A stretch of DNA of 64,000 nucleotides from Phenylobacterium sp. J367 (GCF_024699985.1 NZ_JAJONA010000001.1:4284501-4348500), one strand, 5' to 3'; shown: positions 29,276 through 38,212, numbered from the stretch's first letter. Numbers and translations: made by a program. Notes: generated by a model not told the origin, from the letters alone.

Positions 29276-29738
29276 TTATGCCACGTCCTTCAGCGACCCG
29301 AGCAGCACCCGCCACCACTCGGCCAGCCGCATGAGCAGGGCCGCGTCCGGGAAGCCGTGGCGGGCGGCGCCCTCGGGCACCTGGTCGAATCCGCGGTGCT
29401 CGACGCTGACCCGGGTCTCGGCCCCGACCGCCTCGAACCTAACCTCGACCTCGGTTGAGAGCTCCGGCGGGAAATTGGCCTGCCGCCAGGAGAACACCAG
29501 CCGCGCCGGCGGCTCCCAGGCCAGCACGCGGCCGATCTCGAACACCTTGCCGTTGGCCAAGGTCTCGGTGAGCCGCCCGCCCTCCCCGCCTTCGAAGGCC
29601 AGCCGGCCGGGGCGCGCGCGGCGTCGTCTGGAAGAGACCATTGGGCCGCCACCAGGCCTCGATCTCGTCGGTGAACGCCACGAATGCACGTTCGGGCGAG
29701 GCCTTCACACGCAGGGCCACATAGACCTTGGAGGTCAT
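29276..29738 (-). CDS. SRPBCC/AHSA1-type domain protein (frameshifted)
   Basis: ATG at 29738 gives MTSKVYVALRVKASPERAFV, then FTDEIEAWWRPNGLFQTTPR. Removing one base from GGGG at 29609-29612 continues APGRLAFEGGEGGRLTETLA, then ARLVFSWRQANFPPELSTEV and AEWWRVLLGSLKDVA, 153 aa. This is the START-like helix-grip fold called activator of Hsp90 ATPase homolog 1-like, usually found next to ArsR regulators. The gene overlaps the ArsR gene by 4 bp. The ligand is unknown. Confidence 0.85.
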
Positions 29739-30073
29739 GCGCCCTTCTCGACGTGGGCCTTGAAGGCCGCGAGCTGTTCGCTCCAGAGCCGCTCGCTCTC
29801 CTCCAGCCATCGGAGCAGGTGGACCATGGGTTCCGGCCTCAGGGCGTAGATGCGGACCCGGGCGTCGAACTCGGGATGGCTCTCTTCCACAAGGCCGCTG
29901 GCCCGCAGGGTCTTCAGGTGGCGGCTCATGGCCGGCGGGCTGAGCTCGAGCGCGCGGGCGAGCTCGCCGGCCGGCCTCGGCCGCTCGGCCAGCAACTCGA
30001 CGACGCGCCGGCGATGTGGATCGGCCAGCGCCGCGAGCGTCCGGTCGACAGCCGCGAGCGCGGCCTGGCTCAA
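29735..30073 (-). CDS. ArsR-family winged-helix regulator
   Basis: 112 aa. RTLAALADPHRRRVVELLAE and ELSPPAMSRHLKTLRASGLV form the winged helix; no CxC or other metal-binding cysteines are present. This matches the metal-independent ArsR proteins that pair with SRPBCC proteins. It overlaps the genes on both sides by 4 bp (VOC upstream, SRPBCC downstream), so translation of all three is coupled. Autoregulation of the operon is likely by analogy. Confidence 0.9.
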   Translation of the reverse strand: MSQAALAAVDRTLAALADPHRRRVVELLAERPRPAGELARALELSPPAMSRHLKTLRASGLVEESHPEFDARVRIYALRPEPMVHLLRWLEESERLWSEQLAAFKAHVEKGA

Positions 30074-30525
30074 ACCCAGCCCTCGATCTTCAGCCCGCTC
30101 GCGGCCTCAGCGTCCTCGCGGCTGACCACGCGAACCGTCTGGCCGACCGTCCAGATGTGCCCTTCGGGGTCGCGGCAGCGGTAGGTGCGGTCGCCGTAGA
30201 ACTGGTCGGCGGGCTCCATGAGGATCTCGAAGCCGGCGGCGCGCGCGCGTTGGCAATGGGCGTCGATGTCGGCGTCCAGGTGGATGTGCACGGTCTGGGT
30301 GTTCTTGCCGCCCAGCGAGGCCGGGCTTTTGTGGTCGTCCGACCACTCGTTGCCGACCATGACCATGGCGTCGCCGAAACGCATCTGGGAATGCGCCAGG
30401 GCGCCGTCCGCGTCCTCGATCAGCATGACCAGCTCGAAGCCGAAGGCGGCCTCGAGGAATTTCAGCGCGGCCTTGGGGTCGCGGTAGCAGAGCGCCGAGG
30501 TCAGCTTGGGATGGCCTTCAGCCAT
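30070..30525 (-). CDS. VOC-family (glyoxalase/PhnB-like) protein
   Basis: 151 aa. One VOC module pair is seen: KLTSALCYRDPKAALKFLEA, FGFELVMLIEDADGALAHSQ, NTQTVHIHLDADIDAHCQRA, QFYGDRTYRCRDPEGHIWTV. The last block, with its Glu-Gly-His, is the usual metal-site end of glyoxalase-fold proteins. The PhnB-like subgroup has many members of unknown chemistry. It is the first gene of a VOC-ArsR-SRPBCC operon. Confidence 0.88.
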   Translation of the reverse strand: MAEGHPKLTSALCYRDPKAALKFLEAAFGFELVMLIEDADGALAHSQMRFGDAMVMVGNEWSDDHKSPASLGGKNTQTVHIHLDADIDAHCQRARAAGFEILMEPADQFYGDRTYRCRDPEGHIWTVGQTVRVVSREDAEAASGLKIEGWV

Positions 30526-30582
30526 GGGTCGTCTCCCTGTCGAACTGAGAGAATATTTAACTCATATTGCAACTATCTGCAA

Positions 30583-31809
30583 TCACCACAGCGCGGCGGC
30601 GGTATCGGAAACCCGGCCATCGTTCGGCTCCGGCCTGAGGCCAATCAGACGCATGAGCAGCGGATAGACCGAGACGTTGTCGAAGGTCGCGAGCCGGGCG
30701 CCGGGGCGAAACGCAGGACCCTCGGCGATGAACAGAGCGGCCATGTCCGGCGATGTGGGCAGGAATCCGTGGGCCCCCACCTCCTGCCGCTTCGCCCGCG
30801 CCACCCAGTCGCGCGTGGTGATCGCCCAGCCGTCGTCGGGCACGCAGAAGATCGGCGCCACGCGGCGATGCCGACCGTAATGCCAGGCCGCGGGATCTGG
30901 GCCTTCCGCCAGCAGCGGAAGCGCTCGTGCGGGGCAAGGAGCGCCCGCTCCACCTCGGCTTCCCGCCCCTTGGCCGGGTAGTAGGTGAGGATCGGCCCCA
31001 TCGCCAGCGCCCGGCCGCCGTCCGGCGGCAGCAGGTCCTCCAGATAGATCCGCCGCTCGGCGGACATGGGCGCCATGCCGTGGTCCGAGACGATCACCAG
31101 GTTGGCGGCGATCCCTCGCGCCTTCAGGCCGGCGGTGAGCCTGGCGACCCCGGCGTCGGCGCCGCGGATCGCGGCGCCGAGCTCCTCTGATCCGGGCCGG
31201 GCGTAGTGGCCGGCGGTATCCACCTCGTCGAAATAGAGGGTGAGGAAGGCGGGCGGCGCGGCGGGCGTGGCGTCGAGCCATGAGAGCAGCTGGTCGACGC
31301 GGTCGGCCGAAGGCAGCTTCTGATCGAACGGCAGCCACAGGCTCGGCCGGACCCCGCGGATCGGCGCTTCGGAGCCCGGCCAGAACATGGTGGCGGACCG
31401 GAGCCCTGCGCGCTCCGCGCTGACCCACACGGGGATGCCATCATCCCACCAGCGCCGATCGGACACCGCCTCGCGGTTGGAGAGCTTGAACTCCACGCCC
31501 GGAATCTCCGGGTCGAGCATGTTGTTCTCGACGATCCCGTTGCGGTCGGGGCGCAGGCCGGTGACCAGGGCGTAGTGGTTGGGGAAGGTCTTCACGGGGA
31601 AGGACGGCCGCATGGTCGCCGAGGCGCCGGCCGCCGCCAGCCGATCGAGTTCGGGCGTCATCCCCTGCCCCAGGTAGTCCGGCCGGAAGCCGTCGATGGA
31701 GACGAGGATCGTGGGGACGCGCGGGCGCCGGGGCGGCGGGGGGCAGGCCGGCGCAGGCCGCCAGCGTCAGGGCGGCGGCGAGCGCGGAAAACAGGCGAAC
31801 GAGACTCAT
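30583..31809 (-). CDS. lipoprotein of the alkaline phosphatase/NPP phosphodiesterase family (two frameshifts)
   Basis: ATG at 31809 opens with a lipoprotein leader (MSLVRLFSALAAALTLAAC, Cys19). One extra base in G6 at 31738-31743 and one missing in GGG at 30892-30894 break the frame. Restored, it gives 408 aa. TILVSIDGFRPDYLGQGMTP provides the first metal Asp, SFPVKTFPNHYALVTGLRPD the nucleophile Thr, and LVIVSDHGMAPMS and FDEVDTAGHYARPG further metal ligands, then AAWHYGRHRRVAPIFCVPDD. This is the nucleotide pyrophosphatase/phosphodiesterase group, probably outer-membrane or periplasmic. Substrate unknown. It lies between the VOC operon and rplQ. Confidence 0.88.
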
Positions 31810-31852
31810 GGCGGGGACCCTAGCCGCCCGGCGCGACGCTGCGGAGACAAAG

Positions 31853-31881
31853 AAAAAGCCCCGGACCTTGCGGTCCGGGGC
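31853..31881 (-). terminator. rho-independent terminator after rplQ
   Basis: Perfect 10-bp stem GCCCCGGACC/GGTCCGGGGC (31858-31867, 31872-31881) with a 4-base loop, followed on the minus strand by TTTTT. It closes the alpha operon 27 bp after the rplQ stop. Confidence 0.93.
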
Positions 31882-31907
31882 CTCGATCTTCCAGCGCTCA
31901 GCGCGAC

Positions 31908-32324
31908 TTAGGCGTCGGCGAAGTTCTGCTCGGCGGTCGGGCCGCTGTCCTTGCCCTTTTCGGCCGGATCGCGGTCGACGAACTCGATCACCGCCAGCGG
32001 GGCGTTGTCGCCGTAGCGGTAGCCGGCCTTGAGCACGCGGATGTAACCGCCCTGACGCTCGGCGTAGCGCGGACCGAGGACGGCGAACAGCTTGCCGACC
32101 TGCTCGACGTCGCGGACCTGGCTGATCGCCTGACGGCGCGCATGCAGGTCGCCGCGCTTGGCCAGCGTGACGAGCTTCTCGACGAAGGGACGCAGTTCCT
32201 TCGCCTTCGGCAGGGTGGTCACGATCTGCTCGTGCTTGATCAGGCTGGCCGACATGTTCGCGAACATGGCGGTGCGGTGGGCGGTCGTACGACCCAGTTT
32301 GCGGTGGGCTTTACCGTGACGCAT
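31908..32324 (-). CDS. rplQ: 50S ribosomal protein L17
   Basis: 138 aa. MRHGKAHRKLGRTTAHRTAM and LIKHEQIVTTLPKAKELRPF are the conserved N-terminal part. The C-terminus carries a charged tail (DPAEKGKDSGPTAEQNFADA) beyond the minimal L17. L17 sits near the exit-tunnel side of the 50S subunit. It is the last gene of the alpha operon, 181 bp after rpoA, a gap in which I see no gene or clear site. Confidence 0.96.
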   Translation of the reverse strand: MRHGKAHRKLGRTTAHRTAMFANMSASLIKHEQIVTTLPKAKELRPFVEKLVTLAKRGDLHARRQAISQVRDVEQVGKLFAVLGPRYAERQGGYIRVLKAGYRYGDNAPLAVIEFVDRDPAEKGKDSGPTAEQNFADA

Positions 32325-32505
32325 TTCGATATCTCCTGGGCCCTGGGCCCGCCTGGACGCCCCCGATGGATGGGCCGGCGTCCTGCCTAACCAAGTCCCA
32401 GCCAGCTCCCGCCTGGGTCAACACGAAGCGCCGGGGCCCTCCACCGCTGGTGCGGCTTCGTCGGACCCGGACCGCGGAAGCGGCCCGGAGCGGCGCGGTA
32501 GCTTC

Positions 32506-33522
32506 TTACATCTGGTCTTCGAACTTCTTCGCCAGCTCTTCGATGTTCTCCGGCGGCCAGTTCGGCACGTCCATGCCGAGGTGCAGGCCCATGCCGGCGA
32601 GGACTTCCTTGATCTCGTTCAGGGACTTCCGGCCGAAGTTCGGCGTGCGAAGCATCTCGGCTTCGGTCTTCTGGATGAGGTCGCCGATGTAGACGATGTT
32701 GTCGTTCTTCAGGCAGTTGGCCGAACGGACCGACAGCTCGAGCTCGTCGACCTTCTTCAGCAGCGCCGGGTTGAACGGCAGTTCCGGCTTGGCCTCGCCT
32801 TCGACCTTCTTCTTCGGCTCTTCGAAGGTGATGAAGATCTGCAGCTGGTCCTGGAGGATGCGCGCGGCGTAGGCCACGGCGTCAACGGGGCTGACCGCGC
32901 CGTTGGTCTCCACTTCCATGATCAGCTTGTCGTAGTCGAGGCTCTGGCCCTGGCGGGTCGGCTCGACGCGGTAGGCGACGCGCTTGACCGGCGAATAGAG
33001 CGCATCGACGGCGATCAGGCCGATCGGGGCGTCTTCCGGACGGTTCATCTCGGCGGCCACGTAGCCCTTGCCGGTGTTGACCGTGAACTCCATGCGCACG
33101 TTGGCGCCGTCGTCCAGCGTGCAGAGCACGTGGTCGGGGTTCAGGATCTCGATGTCGGACGGGGCTTCGATCTGCCCGGCAGTGACGGCGCCCGGGCCGG
33201 TGGCGCGGAGCGTCATGCGCTTCGGGCCCTCGGCGTGCATGCGCACGGCCAGCTGCTTGATGTTCAGGACGATGTCGACGACGTCCTCACGCACGCCTTC
33301 CAGCGACGAGAATTCGTGCACGACGCCGTCGATCTGAACCGCCGTCACCGCCGCGCCTTGCAGCGAGGACAGGAGAACGCGGCGCAGGCTGTTGCCCAGC
33401 GTCACCCCGAAGCCGCGCTCGAGGGGCTCGGCCACCAAACGCGCCTTGCGGCTGGCGTCGGCGCCGGTCTCGATCTGCGGCTTCTCGGGACGGATGAGCT
33501 CGTTCCAGTTTCTTTCGATCAC
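32506..33522 (-). CDS. rpoA: RNA polymerase alpha subunit
   Basis: 338 aa. The N-terminal dimerisation domain has EPLERGFGVTLGNSLRRVLL and SSLQGAAVTAVQIDGVVHEF. The C-terminal DNA- and activator-binding domain (about 255-325) has LELSVRSANCLKNDNIVYIG and GRKSLNEIKEVLAGMGLHLG. It forms the scaffold for beta and beta-prime, both encoded at the right end of the window. It follows rpsK by 76 bp. Confidence 0.97.
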   Translation of the reverse strand: MIERNWNELIRPEKPQIETGADASRKARLVAEPLERGFGVTLGNSLRRVLLSSLQGAAVTAVQIDGVVHEFSSLEGVREDVVDIVLNIKQLAVRMHAEGPKRMTLRATGPGAVTAGQIEAPSDIEILNPDHVLCTLDDGANVRMEFTVNTGKGYVAAEMNRPEDAPIGLIAVDALYSPVKRVAYRVEPTRQGQSLDYDKLIMEVETNGAVSPVDAVAYAARILQDQLQIFITFEEPKKKVEGEAKPELPFNPALLKKVDELELSVRSANCLKNDNIVYIGDLIQKTEAEMLRTPNFGRKSLNEIKEVLAGMGLHLGMDVPNWPPENIEELAKKFEDQM

Positions 33523-33598
33523 GGATGGGTGTCCCTCGGAACGCAGGATCGCCGGCCGCGAACGCGGTCCGGCGCCTTGAATTGCAGTACTTTGTTAC

Positions 33599-33988
33599 TC
33601 AGACGCGCCGGCGCTTCGGCGGCCGGCAGCCGTTGTGCGGGATCGGAGTGACATCGCGGATGGTGGTGATCGTCATGCCGACGGCCTGAAGGGCCCGAAG
33701 CGCCGACTCACGGCCCGAACCGGGACCGGAGACGTTCACTTCCAGGGTCTTCACGCCGTGCTCGGCGGCCTTCCGGCCGGCGTCCTCGGCCGCCATCTGG
33801 GCGGCGTACGGGGTCGACTTCCGGGAGCCCTTGAAGCCCATCATGCCGGCGCTCGACCAGGAGATCGTGTTCCCCTGGGCGTCGGTGATGGTGATCATGG
33901 TGTTGTTGAACGAGGCGTTCACGTGCGCCACGCCCGAGGTGATGTTCTTGCGCTCGCGGCGTTTGACGCGCGCCGGTTCCTTAGCCAT
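33599..33988 (-). CDS. rpsK: 30S ribosomal protein S11
   Basis: 129 aa. ITSGVAHVNASFNNTMITIT and GMMGFKGSRKSTPYAAQMAA are signature blocks; the C-terminus TPIPHNGCRPPKRRRV is standard. S11 is in the platform near the mRNA exit. Its Asn in HNG is the residue modified to isoaspartate in some bacteria. It lies between rpsM and rpoA. Confidence 0.97.
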   Translation of the reverse strand: MAKEPARVKRRERKNITSGVAHVNASFNNTMITITDAQGNTISWSSAGMMGFKGSRKSTPYAAQMAAEDAGRKAAEHGVKTLEVNVSGPGSGRESALRALQAVGMTITTIRDVTPIPHNGCRPPKRRRV

Positions 33989-34003
33989 CGGAGATACGCT
34001 CTC

Positions 34004-34372
34004 TTACTTCTTCTTGCCGGCGATCGGCTTGGCGGGACCCTTGCGGGTGCGGGCGTTGGTGTGCGTGCGCTGGCCGCGGACCGGCAGGCCCTTGCGGTGA
34101 CGCAGGCCGCGGTAGCAGGCCAGGTCCATCAGACGCTTGATGTTGACGGCGGTCTCGCGGCGCAGATCGCCTTCGACCATGTAGTCGCGGTCGATGGCTT
34201 CGCGGATCTGCAGGACTTCCTGGTCGGTCAGCTGATTGACGCGCCGGGCGTCCTCGATGCCGACCTTCTGGACAATCTCACGGGCTTTCGCCGCGCCGAT
34301 GCCATGGATGTACTGCAGCGCGATCACGACGCGCTTGTTGGTGGGGATGTTGACGCCAGCGATACGGGCCAC
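34004..34372 (-). CDS. rpsM: 30S ribosomal protein S13
   Basis: 122 aa from a GTG at 34372 (MARIAGVNIPTNKRVVIALQ), the normal S13 N-terminus. A longer frame from 34393 adds seven residues absent from the family. RGLRHRKGLPVRGQRTHTNA and RKGPAKPIAGKKK form the basic tail that touches P-site tRNA. It is the first gene after the promoter at 34481-34508. Confidence 0.96.
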   Translation of the reverse strand: MARIAGVNIPTNKRVVIALQYIHGIGAAKAREIVQKVGIEDARRVNQLTDQEVLQIREAIDRDYMVEGDLRRETAVNIKRLMDLACYRGLRHRKGLPVRGQRTHTNARTRKGPAKPIAGKKK

Positions 34373-34700
34373 GTGTAGAATTCTCCTGATCACGCAATAG
34401 AAGCGCGAACGGCGCCCCGGCCCCCTTCGCCCAAAGGCACAGGCCGGCGCGTCCTTCGCGCTCTTTCGCGGAAGCGCTTCGTTATATGGATCGGGGCGCC
34501 TCCGTCAATGCGGAATGCGCCTATTTGTGAACGAAATGTCTCCACCGCAAGAGCCCGCCCTTGCGTCGTCGAGACACCCCGCCATCGCCCGGCTCCCCCG
34601 GGGATGGTTAAGAGGATGCATGAAGCGCCGGGCGCGCGCAATTGCGGCGCAAAGCCTCGGACGAACAGGGAAAAATACGAGCGCGCGAGCGCCCTCCAGA
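34373..34700. other. 328-bp gap between adk and rpsM
   Basis: No gene is supported here: the frames present are shadows without family sequence. It holds the rpsM promoter at 34481-34508 and about 108 bases of leader before the GTG of rpsM. I see no terminator after adk. Confidence 0.6.
34481..34508 (-). promoter_or_regulatory. sigma70-type promoter ahead of rpsM-rpsK-rpoA-rplQ
   Basis: On the minus strand TTGACG (34508-34503), a 16-base spacer, then TATAAC (34486-34481). It lies about 109 bp upstream of the rpsM start, in the longest gap of the ribosomal block. It has the same -35 hexamer as the str and S10 promoters. Confidence 0.6.
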
Positions 34701-35273
34701 TCAGGCCTTGGCGCCGTCGAGGGCCGAATCGATGGCGCTGGCCACCTCGTCGATCGCGCCCATGCCATCGACCTCGACCAGCTTGCCGGCGTCCTCGTAG
34801 TAGGGCAGCAGCGGCGCGGTCTGCCTGTTGTAAGCCTGCAGGCGGACCTTGAAGCTTTCCGGGTTGTCGTCGGGACGGCCGCTCTCGGCGAAACGGCCGG
34901 CGATCCGCTGGGTAAGCACATCGTCATCGACCTTCAGACGGACCACTAGGTCGATCTTGCGGCCGCGGCCCTCGAGCATGCGGTCCAGCGCCTCGGCCTG
35001 GGCGAGCGTACGCGGGAAGCCGTCGAAGATCGCCCCGCCAGCGGCCTCGGCCTCGGGGAGCCGGCTTTCGATCAGCTCAACGACGATCTCGTCCGAGACC
35101 AGCTCGCCGCGCTCCATGATGCCGGAGACGCGCTGGCCGAGCTCCGAGCCCGAGGCGATCGCCGCGCGCAGCATGTCCCCGGTGGACAGCTGCACCATGT
35201 TGCGGGTCTCCACCAGGCGCTTCGCCTGGGTGCCCTTCCCCGCCGCCGGCGGCCCGAACAGGATCAGATTCAT
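34701..35273 (-). CDS. adk: adenylate kinase
   Basis: 190 aa, the short form without the zinc/LID insertion. MNLILFGPPAAGKGTQAKRL is the P-loop, GDMLRAAIASGSELG the AMP-binding part, and DGFPRTLAQAEALD the family signature. It converts ATP and AMP to two ADP. It sits after secY (59 bp), the common bacterial secY-adk order. Confidence 0.96.
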   Translation of the reverse strand: MNLILFGPPAAGKGTQAKRLVETRNMVQLSTGDMLRAAIASGSELGQRVSGIMERGELVSDEIVVELIESRLPEAEAAGGAIFDGFPRTLAQAEALDRMLEGRGRKIDLVVRLKVDDDVLTQRIAGRFAESGRPDDNPESFKVRLQAYNRQTAPLLPYYEDAGKLVEVDGMGAIDEVASAIDSALDGAKA

Positions 35274-35332
35274 CAGCGCCCCTCCGCGCCGGCCCTCTTG
35301 GCGGGGCCGGCTCGCTCCTCTGGCGACGGCCG

Positions 35333-36682
35333 CTAGCGGCCGCGCATCCCCCGCAGCTTGGATTTCTTGATGAGGCCTTCGTACTGGTGGGCCAGCAGGT
35401 GCGACTGGATCTGGGTCACCGTATCCATTGTCACGCTCACCACGATGAGGATCGAGGTGCCGCCCAGGTAGAAGGAGACGTTGTAGAAGCCGATCAACGC
35501 CTCAGGCAGGAGGCAGACGATCGTGATGTAGGCCGCGCCGATCACCGTGAGCCGGGTCAGCACGAAGTCCAGGTACTCCGCCGTCCGCTTGCCCGGCCGG
35601 ATGCCCGGCAGGAAGCCGCCGTACTTCCGCAGGTTCTCCGCGGTGTCGTCCGGATTGAACACGACCGAGGTGTAGAAGAACGCGAAGAAGATGATCAGCA
35701 GGCCGTAGAGCACCATGAACAGCGGGCGGCCGTGCTGCAGCTGGCCGGTCGCGGCCGGCAGCCACTGCAGCCAGGCCGGCAGGTCGCCCTGGGCGGCGAA
35801 GCCCATCACCGTCGTCGGCAGCAGCAGCAGCGACGAGGCGAAGATCGGCGGAATGACGCCGGCGGTGTTGATCTTGAGCGGCAGGAACGAGGTGTCGCCG
35901 CCGAACATCCGGTTGCCCTGCTGGCGCTTCGGATACTGCACGAGCAGCCGGCGCTGGGAGCGCTCCACGAAGACGATGGCGACGGTCACGGCGACGATCA
36001 GGACGGCGATCAGCAGCAGCGCGCCGCCGCTCATCGCGCCCGTCCGGGTCATGCTGAACGCCTGGGCGATGTAGCGCGGCAGGACCGCGACAATGCCGGC
36101 GAAGATGATCAGGCTGATGCCGTTGCCCACGCCGCGGCTGGTGATCTGCTCGCCCAGCCACATCAGGAACATGGTGCCGCCCGTCAGCGTGACGACGGTG
36201 GCGATCACGAAGAACGGCCCGGGGGTGTCCACCAGGCCCGGCGAATTGGCCAGGCCCATGGCGATCCCAAAGGACTGGAAGACCGCCAGCACGACCGTCA
36301 GGTAGCGGGTGTACTGGTTGAGCGTCTTGCGCCCCGCCTCCCCGCCTTCCTTCCGGAGCTTCTCCCACGGCGGATAGACCGTGCCGAGCAGCTGGACGAT
36401 GATCGAGGCCGAGATGTACGGCATCACGTTCAGGGCGAAGATGGCCATCCGCTCGACGGCGCCGCCCGAGAACATGTTGAACATGCCCAAGATGCCCTGA
36501 GCCTGGCCCTGGAAGGCCTGCTGGAGGGCGACCGGGTCGATACCGGGGATGGGGATGTAACACCCCAGCCGGTAGACGATCATCGCACCAAGCGTGAACA
36601 TGATGCGCTTGTGAAGCTCCGTCGCCTTCGAAAAGGCGCCGAAGTTCATATTGGCGGCGAGCTGCTCAGCGGCCGAAGCCAT
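35333..36682 (-). CDS. secY: protein translocase subunit SecY
   Basis: 449 aa, ten membrane helices. RIMFTLGAMIVYRLGCYIPI opens helix 1; GIMPYISASIIVQLL-like plug region (NVMPYISASIIVQLLGTVYP); RPGKRTAEYLDFVLTRLTVI in the cytoplasmic loop that contacts SecA and ribosomes. It is the pore of the Sec translocon with SecE and SecG. It follows rplO in the spc operon (85 bp gap without visible signals). Confidence 0.97.
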   Translation of the reverse strand: MASAAEQLAANMNFGAFSKATELHKRIMFTLGAMIVYRLGCYIPIPGIDPVALQQAFQGQAQGILGMFNMFSGGAVERMAIFALNVMPYISASIIVQLLGTVYPPWEKLRKEGGEAGRKTLNQYTRYLTVVLAVFQSFGIAMGLANSPGLVDTPGPFFVIATVVTLTGGTMFLMWLGEQITSRGVGNGISLIIFAGIVAVLPRYIAQAFSMTRTGAMSGGALLLIAVLIVAVTVAIVFVERSQRRLLVQYPKRQQGNRMFGGDTSFLPLKINTAGVIPPIFASSLLLLPTTVMGFAAQGDLPAWLQWLPAATGQLQHGRPLFMVLYGLLIIFFAFFYTSVVFNPDDTAENLRKYGGFLPGIRPGKRTAEYLDFVLTRLTVIGAAYITIVCLLPEALIGFYNVSFYLGGTSILIVVSVTMDTVTQIQSHLLAHQYEGLIKKSKLRGMRGR

Positions 36683-36767
36683 TCACCGTATCCCCTGACT
36701 CGTGGTCCTGCTCAGATAGGACACCCCGACCCCTTAAGCGAGGCCGGGATGGTCGCAGGTCGAGGCC

Positions 36768-37250
36768 TTAGGCTTCCGCCGCGGCTTCCGGCTTGGTGGT
36801 GGTGAGCTTGCCGCCCGCCTTTTCAACGGCCGCGCGGGCCGAGGCGGTGGCCGAATAGACGGTGATGTCGATCTTCGACTTCAGCTCGCCCTTGCCCAGC
36901 AGCTTCACGCCGTCCTTGGCGCGGCGCACGACGCCCGACTTCACCAGGGCCTCGGCATCGATCGCCTGCTTGGCGTCGAGCTTGCCGGCGGCGATCGCCT
37001 GCTCGATGCGCCACAGGTTCACTTCCGCGAACTCCTTGGCGAACGGATTGTTGAATCCGCGCTTCGGCATCCGCATGTGCAGCGGCATCTGGCCGCCTTC
37101 GAAGCCGTGGATCGCGACGCCCGAACGGGACTTCTGGCCCTTCACGCCGCGGCCGCCGGTCTTGCCCTTGCCCGAGCCCGGGCCGCGGCCGACGCGCATG
37201 CGGCCCTTGGTGGAGCCTTCGCGCGGGGAAAGTTCGTTGAGCTTGGTCAT
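36768..37250 (-). CDS. rplO: 50S ribosomal protein L15
   Basis: 160 aa. MTKLNELSPREGSTKGRMRV and GRGPGSGKGKTGGRGVKGQK are the typical Gly/Lys/Arg-rich extension; GFEGGQMPLHMRMPKRGFNN is the core signature. It is preceded by an unusual 182-bp gap with an inverted repeat. Confidence 0.97.
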   Translation of the reverse strand: MTKLNELSPREGSTKGRMRVGRGPGSGKGKTGGRGVKGQKSRSGVAIHGFEGGQMPLHMRMPKRGFNNPFAKEFAEVNLWRIEQAIAAGKLDAKQAIDAEALVKSGVVRRAKDGVKLLGKGELKSKIDITVYSATASARAAVEKAGGKLTTTKPEAAAEA

Positions 37251-37344
37251 GTGCCTCTCCTTGGAGATCTGGCGCCAGGGCGGATGCCCCGACTCGGCGG
37301 ATGTACGGCCCCTCCCCGGCTCAGAGGCTCGGGGCCAAAACGGA

Positions 37345-37390
37345 TCGAGGGGGTTGAACCCTGCCAGAGCGGCGGATGCAACCCCCTCGA
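37345..37390 (-). promoter_or_regulatory. 12-bp perfect inverted repeat between rpmD and rplO
   Basis: TCGAGGGGGTTG (37345-37356) and CAACCCCCTCGA (37379-37390) flank a 22-base loop. On the transcribed strand a stable GC-rich hairpin would form 43 bases after the rpmD stop, with no long U tract behind it. A smaller hairpin (CTTCCG-TCA-CGGAAG) lies nearer rpmD. It could be an attenuator, an RNA-processing site or a protein-binding site. Confidence 0.55.
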
Positions 37391-37432
37391 CTTATTTCGT
37401 GGAGCTTCCGTGACGGAAGTCCGCAAGCCGTC

Positions 37433-37609
37433 CTACTCGACGATCTCCACCATGTGGGCGACCTTGGCGATCATGCCCCGCACGGAGGGAGTGTCCTCGA
37501 GCGTCGACACGCGGCCGACGCGGTTCAGCTTGAGACCGGCGAGCGTGGCGCGCTGGTCCTTGGTCCGGCGGATCGGGCTGCCGGTCTGACGAACGGTGAC
37601 AGTAGCCAT
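37433..37609 (-). CDS. rpmD: 50S ribosomal protein L30
   Basis: 58 aa from ATG at 37609. It reads MATVTVRQTGSPIRRTKDQR, ATLAGLKLNRVGRVSTLEDT and ends AKVAHMVEIVE. This is the whole of bacterial L30 and lies in its normal place between rpsE (6 bp) and rplO. Confidence 0.96.
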   Translation of the reverse strand: MATVTVRQTGSPIRRTKDQRATLAGLKLNRVGRVSTLEDTPSVRGMIAKVAHMVEIVE

Positions 37610-37615
37610 CAGAAC

Positions 37616-38203
37616 TTATCCTTCCGCATCCGCGGCGGCCGCAGCCGCCGAGGCGCCGTCGGCGCGGCGGCCGATCACGTCGGAGACCTTCTTGCCGCGC
37701 TTGGCCGCGACCTGGCGGGGCGAAGACTGGGCCTTCAGCGCCTCAAAGGTCGCGCGCACCATGTTGTAGGGGTTGGACGAGCCGACCGACTTGCCGACCA
37801 CGTCCTGGACGCCCAGGGTTTCCAGCACCGCGCGCATCGGACCGCCGGCGATCACGCCCGTACCGGCCGGAGCCGCACGGACCATCACCTTGCCGGCGCC
37901 CCAACGGCCGTTGCCGTCGTGGTGCAGCGTGCGGGATTCGCGCAGCGGCACGCGGATCATCGACTTCTTCGCTTCTTCGGTCGCCTTGCGGATGGCTTCC
38001 GGCACTTCACGCGCCTTGCCGTGACCGAAGCCCACGCGGCCCTTCTGATCGCCGACCACCATCAGGGCGGCGAACGAGAAGCGACGGCCACCCTTCACGG
38101 TGGCGGCGACGCGGTTGATGTGCACCAGCTTCTCGACGATTTCGCTGTCGCGTTCTTCTTCGCGATTGCGACGATCGCCGCGCTCTTCGTTCCTGCGAGC
38201 CAT
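37616..38203 (-). CDS. rpsE: 30S ribosomal protein S5
   Basis: 195 aa. IVEKLVHINRVAATVKGGRR is the dsRBD-like N-terminal domain, and GHGKAREVPEAIRKATEEAK and APAGTGVIAGGPMRAVLETL the core. A low-complexity Ala/Asp tail (ADGASAAAAAADAEG) extends past the usual end. S5 affects decoding fidelity. Confidence 0.97.
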   Translation of the reverse strand: MARRNEERGDRRNREEERDSEIVEKLVHINRVAATVKGGRRFSFAALMVVGDQKGRVGFGHGKAREVPEAIRKATEEAKKSMIRVPLRESRTLHHDGNGRWGAGKVMVRAAPAGTGVIAGGPMRAVLETLGVQDVVGKSVGSSNPYNMVRATFEALKAQSSPRQVAAKRGKKVSDVIGRRADGASAAAAAADAEG

Positions 38204-38212
38204 GATCGTTCC

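Noticed and set aside
36683..36767. Promoter or terminator between rplO and secY
   Set aside because: No stem with U tract and no convincing -35/-10 pair in these 85 bases.
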